Source: Rhodobacter sp. (GTDB lineage: Bacteria > Pseudomonadota > Alphaproteobacteria > Rhodobacterales > Rhodobacteraceae). From it: a stretch of 52,866 nucleotides of DNA. How positions within the stretch are numbered: position 1 is the stretch's first letter; each line of letters opens with the position of its first letter. Shown piece after piece: positions 45,372 to 52,866 of the stretch. Made by a program: the position numbers and the translations under genes. The notes under the pieces are model-generated. The model worked only from the letters and a program-made list of their open reading frames with translations, did not search any database and was not told the DNA's origin. The stretch spans positions 1-52,866 of the forward strand of contig JAJEAY010000034.1 of the NCBI GenBank assembly GCA_022824145.1, in the 5' to 3' direction.

Positions 45372-45568
45372 GGTCGTTCAGCCAATAGCCATTAGCTACA
45401 TCCACCTGCGAAATCAAGACTGTCAGGGCGGTAAATCGCCAGACTGACCGGATCGAAGAGGATCGATGACCGCTTCATGAACGGCAGCGCAAAATCGCGC
45501 AAGTCGGGTTTATCGGTCGCCAGAAGTGTGGCAGAGTGTGTGGAACACAAACTGATACGGCACGGCCC

Positions 45569-46726
45569 ATGCGTTTCGCGTTCACTCTCGTCACACTGGC
45601 GATGCTCACAGTGACTGCCTTTCCTGCTCTCGCCTTCGAGACGAATGCTAGGGCAGCTTACGTCATTGACCTGAACACTGGCATGGTCTTGATGGACAAA
45701 CAGTCGGACGTGCCGTTACCTCCCGCGTCGATGTCCAAGTTGATGACTCTCAACATGCTCTTTGAAGCGCTGAGGGACGGACGCGTGGCGCTGGACGACC
45801 GTTTCGGTGTTTCCGCACGGGCCAGCAGTCTCGGCGGCTCGACCATGTTTCTCAACGAACGTGACCGGCCAACGGTTGAGGAACTGATCAAGGGAATCGT
45901 CGTGCTGTCGGGTAACGACGCCTGCGTGGTTGTGGCCGAAGGACTTTCAGGCACCGAAGAGGAATTCGCCCGCCATATGAACCTCCGCGCCGCCGCGCTG
46001 GGAATGACCAGCGCGACCTTTGTCAATTCCAGTGGCTGGCCCCACCCCGAACATCGGATTTCGCTTCGGGATCTGGCCTTTCTTGCAACCCGGATCATTA
46101 CTGAATTTCCGGAGTATTACGGCTACTTCGCAATGCGGGAGTTCGAATGGGACGGCCGGGCCCCGCAGAACCGGTTCAACCGCAATCCGCTCCTGAAACT
46201 TGACATCGGTGCGGACGGTCTGAAAACCGGCCACACAGAGGAAGCTGGCTACGGCCTCGTCGGATCCGCCAGGCAGGGAGACCGGCGAATTGTGTTCGTG
46301 CTCGCGGGGCTCAGCAGCCAGCGGGAACGCGCCGAGGTTTCCGAAAAGATCGTGAACTGGGCATTTCGCCAGTTCGTCGAGAAACCAGTCGCGAAAAGCG
46401 GCGAGTCGCTGGTCGAACTGCCAGTCTGGCGCGGAAAACAGTCTGAAGTGGGTCTCGTGGCGCCGGATGACATCTCCGTTCTGCTTCCGGCTGTTGGACT
46501 CGGCGAGGTCTCAACCTCACTGAGCTACCGAACTCCGGTGGAAGCGCCTATCCAAAAGGGACAGAAACTTGGGGAGTTGATAGTCAGCATCGAGGGCATC
46601 CCGGAAAACAGGATTCCATTGGTCGCCAGCAAGGACGTGGCAATGGGAGGAATCATTTCCCGTGTCCTTGCGGCTGCGAATGTGCTTTTCGACGCCGCTT
46701 GGACCGTTGCGCTGGAAGCTCTCTAA
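45569..46726 (+). CDS. dacC: D-alanyl-D-alanine carboxypeptidase (PBP5/6 type)
   Basis: A 385-residue periplasmic, membrane-attached penicillin-binding protein that trims the terminal D-Ala from peptidoglycan pentapeptides. A signal peptide (FAFTLVTLAMLTVTAFPALA) is followed by the three active-site motifs: SxxK in ASMSKLM, SxN in VLSGNDACVV and KTG in LKTGHTEEAGYG. The C-terminal beta domain includes LLPAVGLGEVSTSLSYRTP and the last helix is amphipathic (ISRVLAAANVLFDAAW), as expected for membrane association. First in a block with tmk and holB. Confidence 0.94.
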   Translation: MRFAFTLVTLAMLTVTAFPALAFETNARAAYVIDLNTGMVLMDKQSDVPLPPASMSKLMTLNMLFEALRDGRVALDDRFGVSARASSLGGSTMFLNERDRPTVEELIKGIVVLSGNDACVVVAEGLSGTEEEFARHMNLRAAALGMTSATFVNSSGWPHPEHRISLRDLAFLATRIITEFPEYYGYFAMREFEWDGRAPQNRFNRNPLLKLDIGADGLKTGHTEEAGYGLVGSARQGDRRIVFVLAGLSSQRERAEVSEKIVNWAFRQFVEKPVAKSGESLVELPVWRGKQSEVGLVAPDDISVLLPAVGLGEVSTSLSYRTPVEAPIQKGQKLGELIVSIEGIPENRIPLVASKDVAMGGIISRVLAAANVLFDAAWTVALEAL

Positions 46727-46921
46727 GCACTCTTTGGCAAGCAGCGATAGCATCGATGCCACGCCTCACAATATCCGTCCAGGGATCCGTCACTGGCCCG
46801 AAGGATTTGCCGGAGTCCGACGCGCGCTACCTCGGAAGTTCCCTTTCAGATACGTCTGCCGCAAACGTTGCGGGCGACCGAAACAGCGCCGAATGGCATA
46901 GCCGGATGACCGGAGGGCAGC

Positions 46922-47539
46922 TTGGGCCGTTTCATCACGCTTGAAGGAATTGACGGCGCGGGGAAGTCGACCCAGGCAAAGTTGCTGGCAGAGGCGCTTC
47001 GCGCCGAGGGACGCGACGTTGTACTGACCCGTGAGCCCGGCGGCTCAGTAGGTGCGCAGGAGATCCGTCGTCTGGTATTGGAAGGCAATCCTGATCGATG
47101 GTCCGCAGAGACCGAAATCCTGCTGTTCACCGCAGCGCGGCGCGACCATCTCGAGCGGTTGGTCGAGCCAGCTCTGAGAGCGGGAAAAGTCGTGGTCTGT
47201 GACCGATTCGCGGACAGCACCCGTGCCTATCAGGGACTGTCGCGCGGCGACCTGTGCGACAAGGTCGATGCTCTCCACAAACTGATGATCGGGCGCGAGC
47301 CTGACCTGACCTTGCTGATCGATATGGATCCCGCTACCGCCTGGGGACGTGCAATGGGCCGCAGGGGCAGCGAGGAACGGTTTGAGGAATTCGGGCTTGA
47401 GTTTCAGGAACGCCTGCGCCAGGGATTTCTGGAACTCGCGAAGAGGTTCAGTGACAGGTTCCGGATTGTTGACGGAAACCGTCGATCAGAAGCAGTGGCG
47501 GCTGATGCGCTGGCACATGCGCGCGGAGCGCTGGCATGA
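46922..47539 (+). CDS. tmk: Thymidylate kinase
   Basis: A 205-residue kinase converting dTMP to dTDP. The phosphate loop is ITLEGIDGAGKSTQAKLL, the DR[YFH] motif appears as VVCDRFADSTRAYQG, and the lid region is MGRRGSEERFEEF. The start is a TTG at 46922: it is preceded by GGAGGGCAGC and the first beta strand follows three residues later, and no ATG or GTG fits. The stop overlaps the holB start as ATGA. Confidence 0.94.
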   Translation: MGRFITLEGIDGAGKSTQAKLLAEALRAEGRDVVLTREPGGSVGAQEIRRLVLEGNPDRWSAETEILLFTAARRDHLERLVEPALRAGKVVVCDRFADSTRAYQGLSRGDLCDKVDALHKLMIGREPDLTLLIDMDPATAWGRAMGRRGSEERFEEFGLEFQERLRQGFLELAKRFSDRFRIVDGNRRSEAVAADALAHARGALA

Positions 47540-48651
47540 CCGAACAGCCTCCTGAAGCCGACCGGGCTCCCGGAGCACCGCACCCTCGTGAAACACCTGT
47601 TCTGATCGGACAGGAAGAAGCGGAAAGGGAATTTGTCGAAGCCTGCGGCGCCGGACGGCTGCATCACGCATGGCTGATTTCCGGGCCGAGCGGAATCGGC
47701 AAGGCGACCCTAGCCTGGCGCATCGCCCGCTTCCTGCTTACCGTGCCGCCTGCGGGCACCGGACTCTTCGGTGCGGACAGCGGTCCAGCGACCCTCGATT
47801 CAGACTGGAACAACCCGACCGTACGCCGCCTGCTTGCACTCAGTGAGCCGCGCCTGTTTCTCCTGCGCCGTCCATGGGACGAGAAGACCCAACGTCTCAG
47901 GCGGGAAATTACCGTTGACGAAGTGCGGAGACTTAGATCGTTTTTCGGGCTGTCGGCCGCCGATGGCGGGCGGCGGGTGGTCATCGTCGACACCGCCGAC
48001 GAGATGAACATGAACGCAGCCAATGCACTGCTGAAACTGCTGGAGGAGCCTCCAGCTGACACAGTGATGCTTCTGGTCACCAACCAACCGTCGCGCCTCC
48101 TGCCCACAATACGCAGTCGATGCCGGAATCTGCGCTGCCGTGCCCTCGACCCCGACGAGATCAACGCTGTTCTGAAGCAGGCAGGCGTGGAGGGCGATGT
48201 GAACGCATCCGGCCTCGCCGCTCTTTCAGGCGGCTCCGCCGGGAACGCTCTAAGGCTGATTACGCTGGACGGGCTTGATCTCTACAGTGAGTTCGTCGGA
48301 ATATTCTCAGGCGGGTTTGATCGGTCCCGAGCACTTGCTCTGGCTGACAGCGTCGCCGGCGCCGCGAACGCGGAGCGGTTTGAACTGGCAATCGAGATGT
48401 TGGACGTTTTTCTGGCGAGACTGGCCAAGGCTGGCATAAGTGCGCCAACAGGCGCCGAAGCCGTGCAGGGAGAGTCCGAACTCTTCGCGCGTCACAGCCC
48501 CGATACGCGCGCCAGCCGTCGATGGGCCGCCATTCATCAGGAACTCGGCGCAAGGGCGCGGCACGGGCAGTCCGTCAATCTTGACCCTGCCACGCTGTTG
48601 TTGGATATCCTGCTGAAAATCCATGAGGCGGCGACGCAGCCAGCTGCCTGA
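47536..48651 (+). CDS. holB: DNA polymerase III delta' subunit
   Basis: A 371-residue clamp-loader AAA+ protein. Walker-A-like ISGPSGIGKATLAWRIA, VVIVDTADEMNMNAANALLK with LEEPPADTVMLLV, and the SRC motif RSRCRNLRCR are seen. The cysteine cluster that binds zinc in the enteric protein is not evident, as is usual in this class. Start overlaps tmk. In many alphaproteobacteria metG lies next; here tatD follows after 15 bases. Confidence 0.92.
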   Translation: MTEQPPEADRAPGAPHPRETPVLIGQEEAEREFVEACGAGRLHHAWLISGPSGIGKATLAWRIARFLLTVPPAGTGLFGADSGPATLDSDWNNPTVRRLLALSEPRLFLLRRPWDEKTQRLRREITVDEVRRLRSFFGLSAADGGRRVVIVDTADEMNMNAANALLKLLEEPPADTVMLLVTNQPSRLLPTIRSRCRNLRCRALDPDEINAVLKQAGVEGDVNASGLAALSGGSAGNALRLITLDGLDLYSEFVGIFSGGFDRSRALALADSVAGAANAERFELAIEMLDVFLARLAKAGISAPTGAEAVQGESELFARHSPDTRASRRWAAIHQELGARARHGQSVNLDPATLLLDILLKIHEAATQPAA

Positions 48652-48666
48652 ACAGGTGCCAGCCGC

Positions 48667-49473
48667 ATGCCGCAGTTACCCCAGATAACCGACAGCCATT
48701 GCCATCTCGACTTTCCGAAATTCCAGACGGATCGAGAAGACGTGATCGCGCGGGCTTTCCGCGCGGGAGTCACGAGGATCGTAACCATATGCACCAAACT
48801 CCGCACTGAACCGCAGGTGCGCGGGATAGCCGAGACATACGGCTCCGTATACTATGCCGCTGGCACCCACCCGATGCATGCTGCGGACGAGCCGCTGGCG
48901 GGCGTCGCGGAATTGACCGAACTGGCTACCCACCCCAAATTCATTGGCATCGGCGAAACCGGACTCGACTACCATTACACAACCGAATCGAAAGAAATCC
49001 AGCAGGAGAGCCTGCGCATTCACATTGAAGCCGCCCGGCGCACCGAACTGCCGCTCATCATTCACGCCCGCGACGCGGACAGCGACATGGCCCGGATTCT
49101 TTCGCAGGAGCATCGCACGGGCGCGTTCCCGTGTGTGATGCATTGCTTCAGTTCGGGCCGCGAGCTGGCGGAAACGGCTCTGGCTCTTGGATTCTACCTG
49201 TCAATGTCCGGCATTGCCGCATTTCCGAAGTCGACGGAACTGCGGGAGATATTCGCTGCAGCTCCAGTTGAAAGGATCCTGGTCGAGACAGACGCGCCAT
49301 ATCTCGCGCCACCACCACATCGCGGTCGACGCAATGAACCTGCATTCGTGTCCGACACAGCACGAGCCTGCGCCGGACTGTTCGGTCTGGATTACCCTGA
49401 CTTCGCCGCGCAGACCGAAGCAAACTTTGACCGGCTGTTCACCAAAGCGGCCTTTCGAGAAGCGTCGGACTGA
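48667..49473 (+). CDS. TatD-family metal-dependent DNase/hydrolase
   Basis: A 268-residue TIM-barrel hydrolase. Metal ligands of the TatD family are visible: HxH in ITDSHCHLDF, Glu in IGIGETGLDYHY, His in LIIHARDAD, His in CVMHCFSSGRELAE and Asp in LVETDAPYLAPPPHRGRRN. Related proteins are 3'-5' exonucleases or D-aminoacyl-tRNA-related hydrolases. The stop overlaps the next gene by one base. Confidence 0.92.
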   Translation: MPQLPQITDSHCHLDFPKFQTDREDVIARAFRAGVTRIVTICTKLRTEPQVRGIAETYGSVYYAAGTHPMHAADEPLAGVAELTELATHPKFIGIGETGLDYHYTTESKEIQQESLRIHIEAARRTELPLIIHARDADSDMARILSQEHRTGAFPCVMHCFSSGRELAETALALGFYLSMSGIAAFPKSTELREIFAAAPVERILVETDAPYLAPPPHRGRRNEPAFVSDTARACAGLFGLDYPDFAAQTEANFDRLFTKAAFREASD

Positions 49474-50270
49474 TGGCGGAGCTGAAGTTCACCATCTTGG
49501 GATGCGGTTCTTCCGGGGGAGTCCCGCGGATTGGAAACAAATGGGGCGCATGCGATCCGAACAATCCGCGAAATTTCCGCCGTAGATGCTCGCTGCTGAT
49601 TGAACGCAAGTCCAAAGAAGGGTTCACCCGGATTCTGATCGACACGTCACCTGATCTTCGTGCGCAGCTCCTGGACGCCGGTATCGGCACTCTCGACGCT
49701 GTTGTCTACACCCACTCCCACGCAGACCACATGCATGGCATAGATGATCTTCGAATGGTCGTATTCAACATGGAGCGCCGTTTGCCGGTCTGGGCGGATG
49801 AAGCCACCCAGAGCGAGCTTCTTTCCCGTTTCCGTTACGCATTCGTGCAGCCAAAGGGATCTCAGTACCGTCCAATTCTCGAAATGAACTCCATCGATGG
49901 CGCCTTTACAGTCACTGGCGCCGGTGGCGGAATTGACCTCAAACCCTTCAAAGTAGAGCACGGTTCCATTCACTCACTGGGCTTCCGGATTGCGGATTTT
50001 GCCTATCTTCCGGACGTTTCTGAGATGACCGACGAAGCCTGGAGGGCTGTCACCGATCTGAATTGCTGGGTGGTGGATGCGCTGCGCCCCAAGCCTCACC
50101 CGACCCATGCCCATCTTGAACAGTCGCTTGAGTGGATTGAACGCGCGGCTCCGCTCCGCGCCGTGTTGACCAACATGCATATCGACATGGATTTCGCGAC
50201 GGTTGAGGCAAACACTCCAGACAATGTCACACCTGCGTTTGACGGAATGACCATCCGATATGATGTCTAG
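49473..50270 (+). CDS. Metallo-beta-lactamase-fold hydrolase, PhnP/RNase Z-like
   Basis: A 265-residue cytoplasmic zinc hydrolase. It begins LKFTILGCGSSGGVPRIGN, and the metal motif is VVYTHSHADHMHGIDDLR, with further ligands in FKVEHGSIHS, CWVVDALRPKPHPTHA and LTNMHIDMDF. The insertion with paired Cys seen in some PhnP proteins is not evident. The tatD-MBL pair is conserved in alphaproteobacteria after metG. No signal peptide. Substrate unknown. Confidence 0.88.
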   Translation: MAELKFTILGCGSSGGVPRIGNKWGACDPNNPRNFRRRCSLLIERKSKEGFTRILIDTSPDLRAQLLDAGIGTLDAVVYTHSHADHMHGIDDLRMVVFNMERRLPVWADEATQSELLSRFRYAFVQPKGSQYRPILEMNSIDGAFTVTGAGGGIDLKPFKVEHGSIHSLGFRIADFAYLPDVSEMTDEAWRAVTDLNCWVVDALRPKPHPTHAHLEQSLEWIERAAPLRAVLTNMHIDMDFATVEANTPDNVTPAFDGMTIRYDV

Positions 50271-50342
50271 ATTCGGGTTCTACCTGCCGCCAGGAATTGC
50301 CGCCGCAACCCAGCGATCGTGCGGGCAGCACGCAATGAACTG

Positions 50343-51272
50343 ATGCAGGATCTGCTCGACGTAGTCCTTCCGGTATTCCTGGTGATGGGCTTTGGCTATG
50401 CTGCGGTCTGGAAAGGTTTCCTGAGCGACAGCGCCGTCGATGCGCTCATGCGCTTCGTCCAGAACTTTGCGATTCCCTGCCTCCTGTTCGGGGCAATCGC
50501 CTCCATCGAAATTGGCGAGACCTTCGATCCCGCGCTTCTGGGCAGTTTTTTCACCGGCGCTACCATCGGATTCGCCGCAGGTCTCTTTGGCGCGAGGCTT
50601 CTGTTCGGTCGGCCCTGGGAAGACTCGGTCGTGATTGGTTTCTGCGCGCTTTTTTCGAACTCGGTGCTGTTGGGGCTTCCGATAACCGAGCGTGCTTACG
50701 GTACCGATGCGCTTGGCCCAAATTACGCCATAGTCGCGCTTCACGCTCCATTTTGCTATATCCTCGGCTTCACAGTAATGGAAATCGTACGTTCGCGTGA
50801 TGCCGGGTTCCGAAGCGCAGCGCGTTCGGTCTTTGCCTCCACGACCCAGAACGCGCTCATGATCGGCATCGGTCTCGGTTTTCTCGCCAATCTTACCGAT
50901 CTGCATCTTCCGTCAGCGCTCGGCGATGCAATTGACCTAATGGCATCCGCTGCTCTTCCTGCGGCGCTGTTTGGACTTGGAGGCGTGCTCCACCGCTACC
51001 GGCCGGAAGGAGACATGGCAACAATTGCCTATGTCTGTGCCGTTTCGCTGACCCTGCATCCCGCGATGGTCTGGCTTCTTGGGTCAGCAACCGGATTGAC
51101 GGAAGGACAGTTCCGCTCCGCCGTTTTGACGGCAGCTATGGGCCCGGGAGTGAATGCCTACATCTTCGCGAACATGTTCGGCGTTGCGAAGCGCGTGGCA
51201 GCATCCTCTGTCTTGCTTGCGACTGCCTTCAGCATCGGTTCAATCTGGTTTTGGCTTAGCCTGCTGCCGTGA
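50343..51272 (+). CDS. AEC-family auxin efflux carrier-like transporter
   Basis: A 309-residue inner-membrane protein with about ten hydrophobic helices. The family pattern appears as VVLPVFLVMGFGYAAVWKGF at the N-terminus, RFVQNFAIPCLLFGAIAS, FSNSVLLGLPITERAYG and ALPAALFGLGGVLHRY. Bacterial AEC proteins export small organic anions such as malate or malonate; the substrate cannot be read from sequence. Start at 50343 or at an in-frame GTG at 50319. Confidence 0.85.
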   Translation: MQDLLDVVLPVFLVMGFGYAAVWKGFLSDSAVDALMRFVQNFAIPCLLFGAIASIEIGETFDPALLGSFFTGATIGFAAGLFGARLLFGRPWEDSVVIGFCALFSNSVLLGLPITERAYGTDALGPNYAIVALHAPFCYILGFTVMEIVRSRDAGFRSAARSVFASTTQNALMIGIGLGFLANLTDLHLPSALGDAIDLMASAALPAALFGLGGVLHRYRPEGDMATIAYVCAVSLTLHPAMVWLLGSATGLTEGQFRSAVLTAAMGPGVNAYIFANMFGVAKRVAASSVLLATAFSIGSIWFWLSLLP

Positions 51273-51452
51273 GCGAAACAGCGGCTTTGCCAAAGACATC
51301 AGGTATCCTGTGCTACGCAAGGATGAGTCTCCACACAATTCTCCAGATTCCGAGCTGTACGATGTGCCCAGCAAACCGCAGGAATTGACATTGCAAGGCA
51401 AATGCATTACCCGCTGACCGCAATAAGCAGCCAACACATTCAGGAGTCTGCC

Positions 51453-51780
51453 ATGACCGCACTTATAGAGGAATTTTCCAAACTCACAGATCGTTTTCAA
51501 ACGACGGTGCCAAGCGGAGTGCGCAAGCAACTAAAGCTCGGCAAAGGCGACAGGATTCGATATTGTACCGAAGCTACCGGTCGAATCTATATTGAGTCAA
51601 TTCGAGTCCGGGAGGATGATCCTGCGCTAATCGCGTTCCTTGACTTTATTGAAACTGATGTCAAAGCGCATCCCGAACGCCTTCAAGCACTTAATTAGCG
51701 GCTTGCATGACAGGTTAAAAGCGTTGGTTGGAGATGCTGAAGTTAACCTTGATGAACTACTGTCGTCCGATGACGAATGA
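51453..51780 (+). pseudogene. prlF: PrlF-type antitoxin gene with a one-base frameshift
   Basis: An AbrB-fold antitoxin. From the ATG at 51453 the frame reads TDRFQTTVPSGVRKQLKLGK, then GDRIRY and AHPERLQALN, before a TAG at 51696-51698, only 81 residues. Removing one T at about 51696 restores a frame reading SGLHDRLKALVG, then DAEVNLDELLSSDDE, ending with TGA at 51778-51780. That tail is the expected PrlF C-terminus and the restored stop overlaps the yhaV start as ATGA. So the gene appears to carry a single-base insertion. The truncated N-terminal DNA-binding domain could still be made. A sequencing error or a recoding event are alternatives. Confidence 0.8.
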
Positions 51781-52301
51781 CTATGGTTGCCGTACCGCCA
51801 CAAGCGCCACTTGTCGTGAACGGGTGGTCGATCTACGCGCATCCGATTTTTCTTGATCAGCTCGACGACCTGATCAAGGAGGTCGAAGCGCGCAAGGCAA
51901 GCGCTCCCGCGAACTGGCAGAAGAAAATCTGCGCAAAACGGCTCGCTGCAATTCTCAAGCTGATGACGGAAGCAATCGCGACCGATCCGGGAGCGCCGCA
52001 GTTTCGACAAGGCAACACGCTCGGCGACAATCGGAAGCACTGGTTCCGCGCCAAATTTTTCCAGCAATACCGCCTGTTCTTCCGATTCAACCGCACGGCC
52101 AAGGTCATCGTACTTGCCTGGGTGAATGATGAAGGAAGTCAGCGGAGCAGCAACAGCAGGACCGACGCCTACGCGACCTTCAGGGAGATGCTGGATGGCG
52201 GCAACCCGCCCGATAGTTTCGAGACCCTTGAGAAAGAAGCAATGGCAGCGAAGGCACGCTTTGAAAGCGACCTTGCGGCAGCAGCGGTTCGATCAGGTTG
52301 A
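51777..52301 (+). CDS. yhaV: YhaV-type ribonuclease toxin
   Basis: A 174-residue RelE-like ribonuclease toxin, partner of PrlF. Family text is clear: VNGWSIYAHPIFLDQLDDLI, KRLAAILKLMTEAIATDPG, QGNTLGDNRKHWFRAKFFQQ, YRLFFRFNRTAKVIVLAWVN and DAYATFREMLDGGNPPD. The open frame is complete with no obvious inactivating change. Translation should be coupled to prlF; the frameshift in prlF would stop ribosomes 78 bases short of the toxin start. A second ATG lies two codons in. Confidence 0.9.
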   Translation: MTMVAVPPQAPLVVNGWSIYAHPIFLDQLDDLIKEVEARKASAPANWQKKICAKRLAAILKLMTEAIATDPGAPQFRQGNTLGDNRKHWFRAKFFQQYRLFFRFNRTAKVIVLAWVNDEGSQRSSNSRTDAYATFREMLDGGNPPDSFETLEKEAMAAKARFESDLAAAAVRSG

Positions 52302-52633
52302 AAGCGTGATCCGTTGCTGCGGCGAGAACCGTCTTTGAAGGCACCCCCTATTGTTGGCCAGCCGGCTCCGCAGGCATAACCGCTGCCCCGTCGAATGACG
52401 GAGCGAAAGGAACGGCCCTCTCGAAATCACTCCCGGTGGAACTTATCGATGCCGAATTCCGAGAGCGTTTTTGCCTGATCAGACGACAGGACAGCAGCAG
52501 TCCAGTTCAACGAATGGCAGCGTGACCGAAAGCAATGCCTGCGGTTTCCGGAAAATTTGGTGCACGGTCCAATATGCTTTGGAGGAGTGCCACCAACCAC
52601 CTATCCCGGTTGACTTGGGATACTTCGAATCCG
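52302..52633. other. Stretch between yhaV and the edge gene
   Basis: About 330 bases with no supported gene. Several short plus-strand frames are present without recognisable motif or ribosome site. Confidence 0.5.
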
Positions 52634-52866
52634 TCAGGCGCCCTCGACCACGATTACCGTGCTTTCTGCACAACGGCGGCGGATCTCGGCTACTTCCTGA
52701 TACTCCGCGTCGCTGTAGGCAGAAAGCGCCGCTTCGTAACTCGGAAACTCGATCACCACATGCCTGTCGCCACTGTTTCCCTCAACAACACTGTGTCTTC
52801 CCCCTCGAACCAGGAACCTAGCTCCCAGCCGCTCGAGAATCGGCGTGTCCCTGCGTACGTATTCAG
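52634..52866 (-). CDS. DUF1330-family protein, 5' end cut by right edge
   Basis: The minus strand encodes 77 residues ending at a TGA (52634-52636): FLVRGGRHSVVEGNSGDRHV, then VVIEFPSYEAALSAYSDAEY and RRRCAESTVIVVEGA. This is the ferredoxin-like (dimeric alpha-beta barrel) DUF1330 pattern of F-VRGG, then R-V-I-FPS-E-A---Y-S-EY, then R---A. About 20 N-terminal residues lie beyond the window. Function unknown. Confidence 0.85.
   Translation of the reverse strand, partial: EYVRRDTPILERLGARFLVRGGRHSVVEGNSGDRHVVIEFPSYEAALSAYSDAEYQEVAEIRRRCAESTVIVVEGA

Noticed and set aside
51690-51700. Programmed +1 frameshift in prlF
   Set aside because: The site lacks a good slippery match for the P-site tRNA and an evident upstream stimulator, so a simple one-base insertion is the more likely reading; kept only as an alternative.

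Overview
The window is one contiguous stretch of an alphaproteobacterial chromosome and looks most like the Rhodobacterales/roseobacter group. This is an inference from gene order and gene character. The evidence is a dusB-ntrB-ntrC-ntrY-ntrX block whose NtrC lacks the sigma-54 contact loop (as in Rhodobacter capsulatus), an ispD-ispF fusion, a soxRSVWXYZABCDEF cluster in Paracoccus order, and an aglEFGAK alpha-glucoside operon. Coding is dense, with many ATGA stop/start overlaps. No rRNA genes or CRISPR arrays were seen. There is one tRNA gene (tRNA-Ser-UGA).

Layout. (1) 1-224, minus: the N-terminal part of an ISNCY-type transposase running off the left edge, abutting ntrX. (2) 460-7741, minus: dusB-ntrB-ntrC-ntrY-ntrX, nitrogen control. 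(3) 7886-9986, plus: ispDF-pgpA-cinA, for isoprenoid, phospholipid and NAD-salvage functions; then amtB (ammonium channel), a convergent RatA/COQ10-like gene, and a divergent hpt. (4) 12553-15508: a gene-poor accessory stretch with one Fic-family gene behind a cluster of operator-like repeats, and a 94-bp inverted-repeat-bounded element. (5) 15509-28493: a complete thiosulfate-oxidation region. It holds soxH-like, soxT, soxR and soxS, then divergent soxV-W-X-Y-Z-A-B-C-D-E-F. SoxR carries the cysteine pair of persulfide sensors. SoxV/W/S handle redox supply, SoxXA-SoxYZ-SoxB-SoxCD form the periplasmic thiosulfate-oxidising system, and SoxE/F are accessory haem and flavin proteins. (6) 28598-36381: alpha-glucoside uptake and hydrolysis (aglE-F-G-A-K, minus) with divergent LacI-type aglR. 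Two identical perfect palindromes lie in the shared control region, and a 12-bp-stem hairpin separates aglE from aglF. (7) 36935-40956: a SNF2 helicase plus SWIM zinc-finger pair, then glucokinase and a MetE-like methyltransferase. (8) 43370-45371: a poorly coding stretch with two paralogous small coiled-coil/membrane proteins, ending at tRNA-Ser. (9) 45569-51272: dacC-tmk-holB-tatD-MBL hydrolase and an AEC transporter. (10) 51453-52301: a PrlF-YhaV toxin-antitoxin locus whose antitoxin reading frame is broken by one base. A DUF1330 gene is cut by the right edge.

Most of the window is well-understood biology. I did not find a clearly new multi-gene system. The observations most worth a second look are the frameshifted PrlF antitoxin next to an apparently intact YhaV toxin, the sigma-54-independent-looking NtrC, the Fic gene with four copies of an operator-like motif, the AglR operators, the SNF2/SWIM pair, and the two small coiled-coil membrane paralogues differing by 21-bp repeat expansion.
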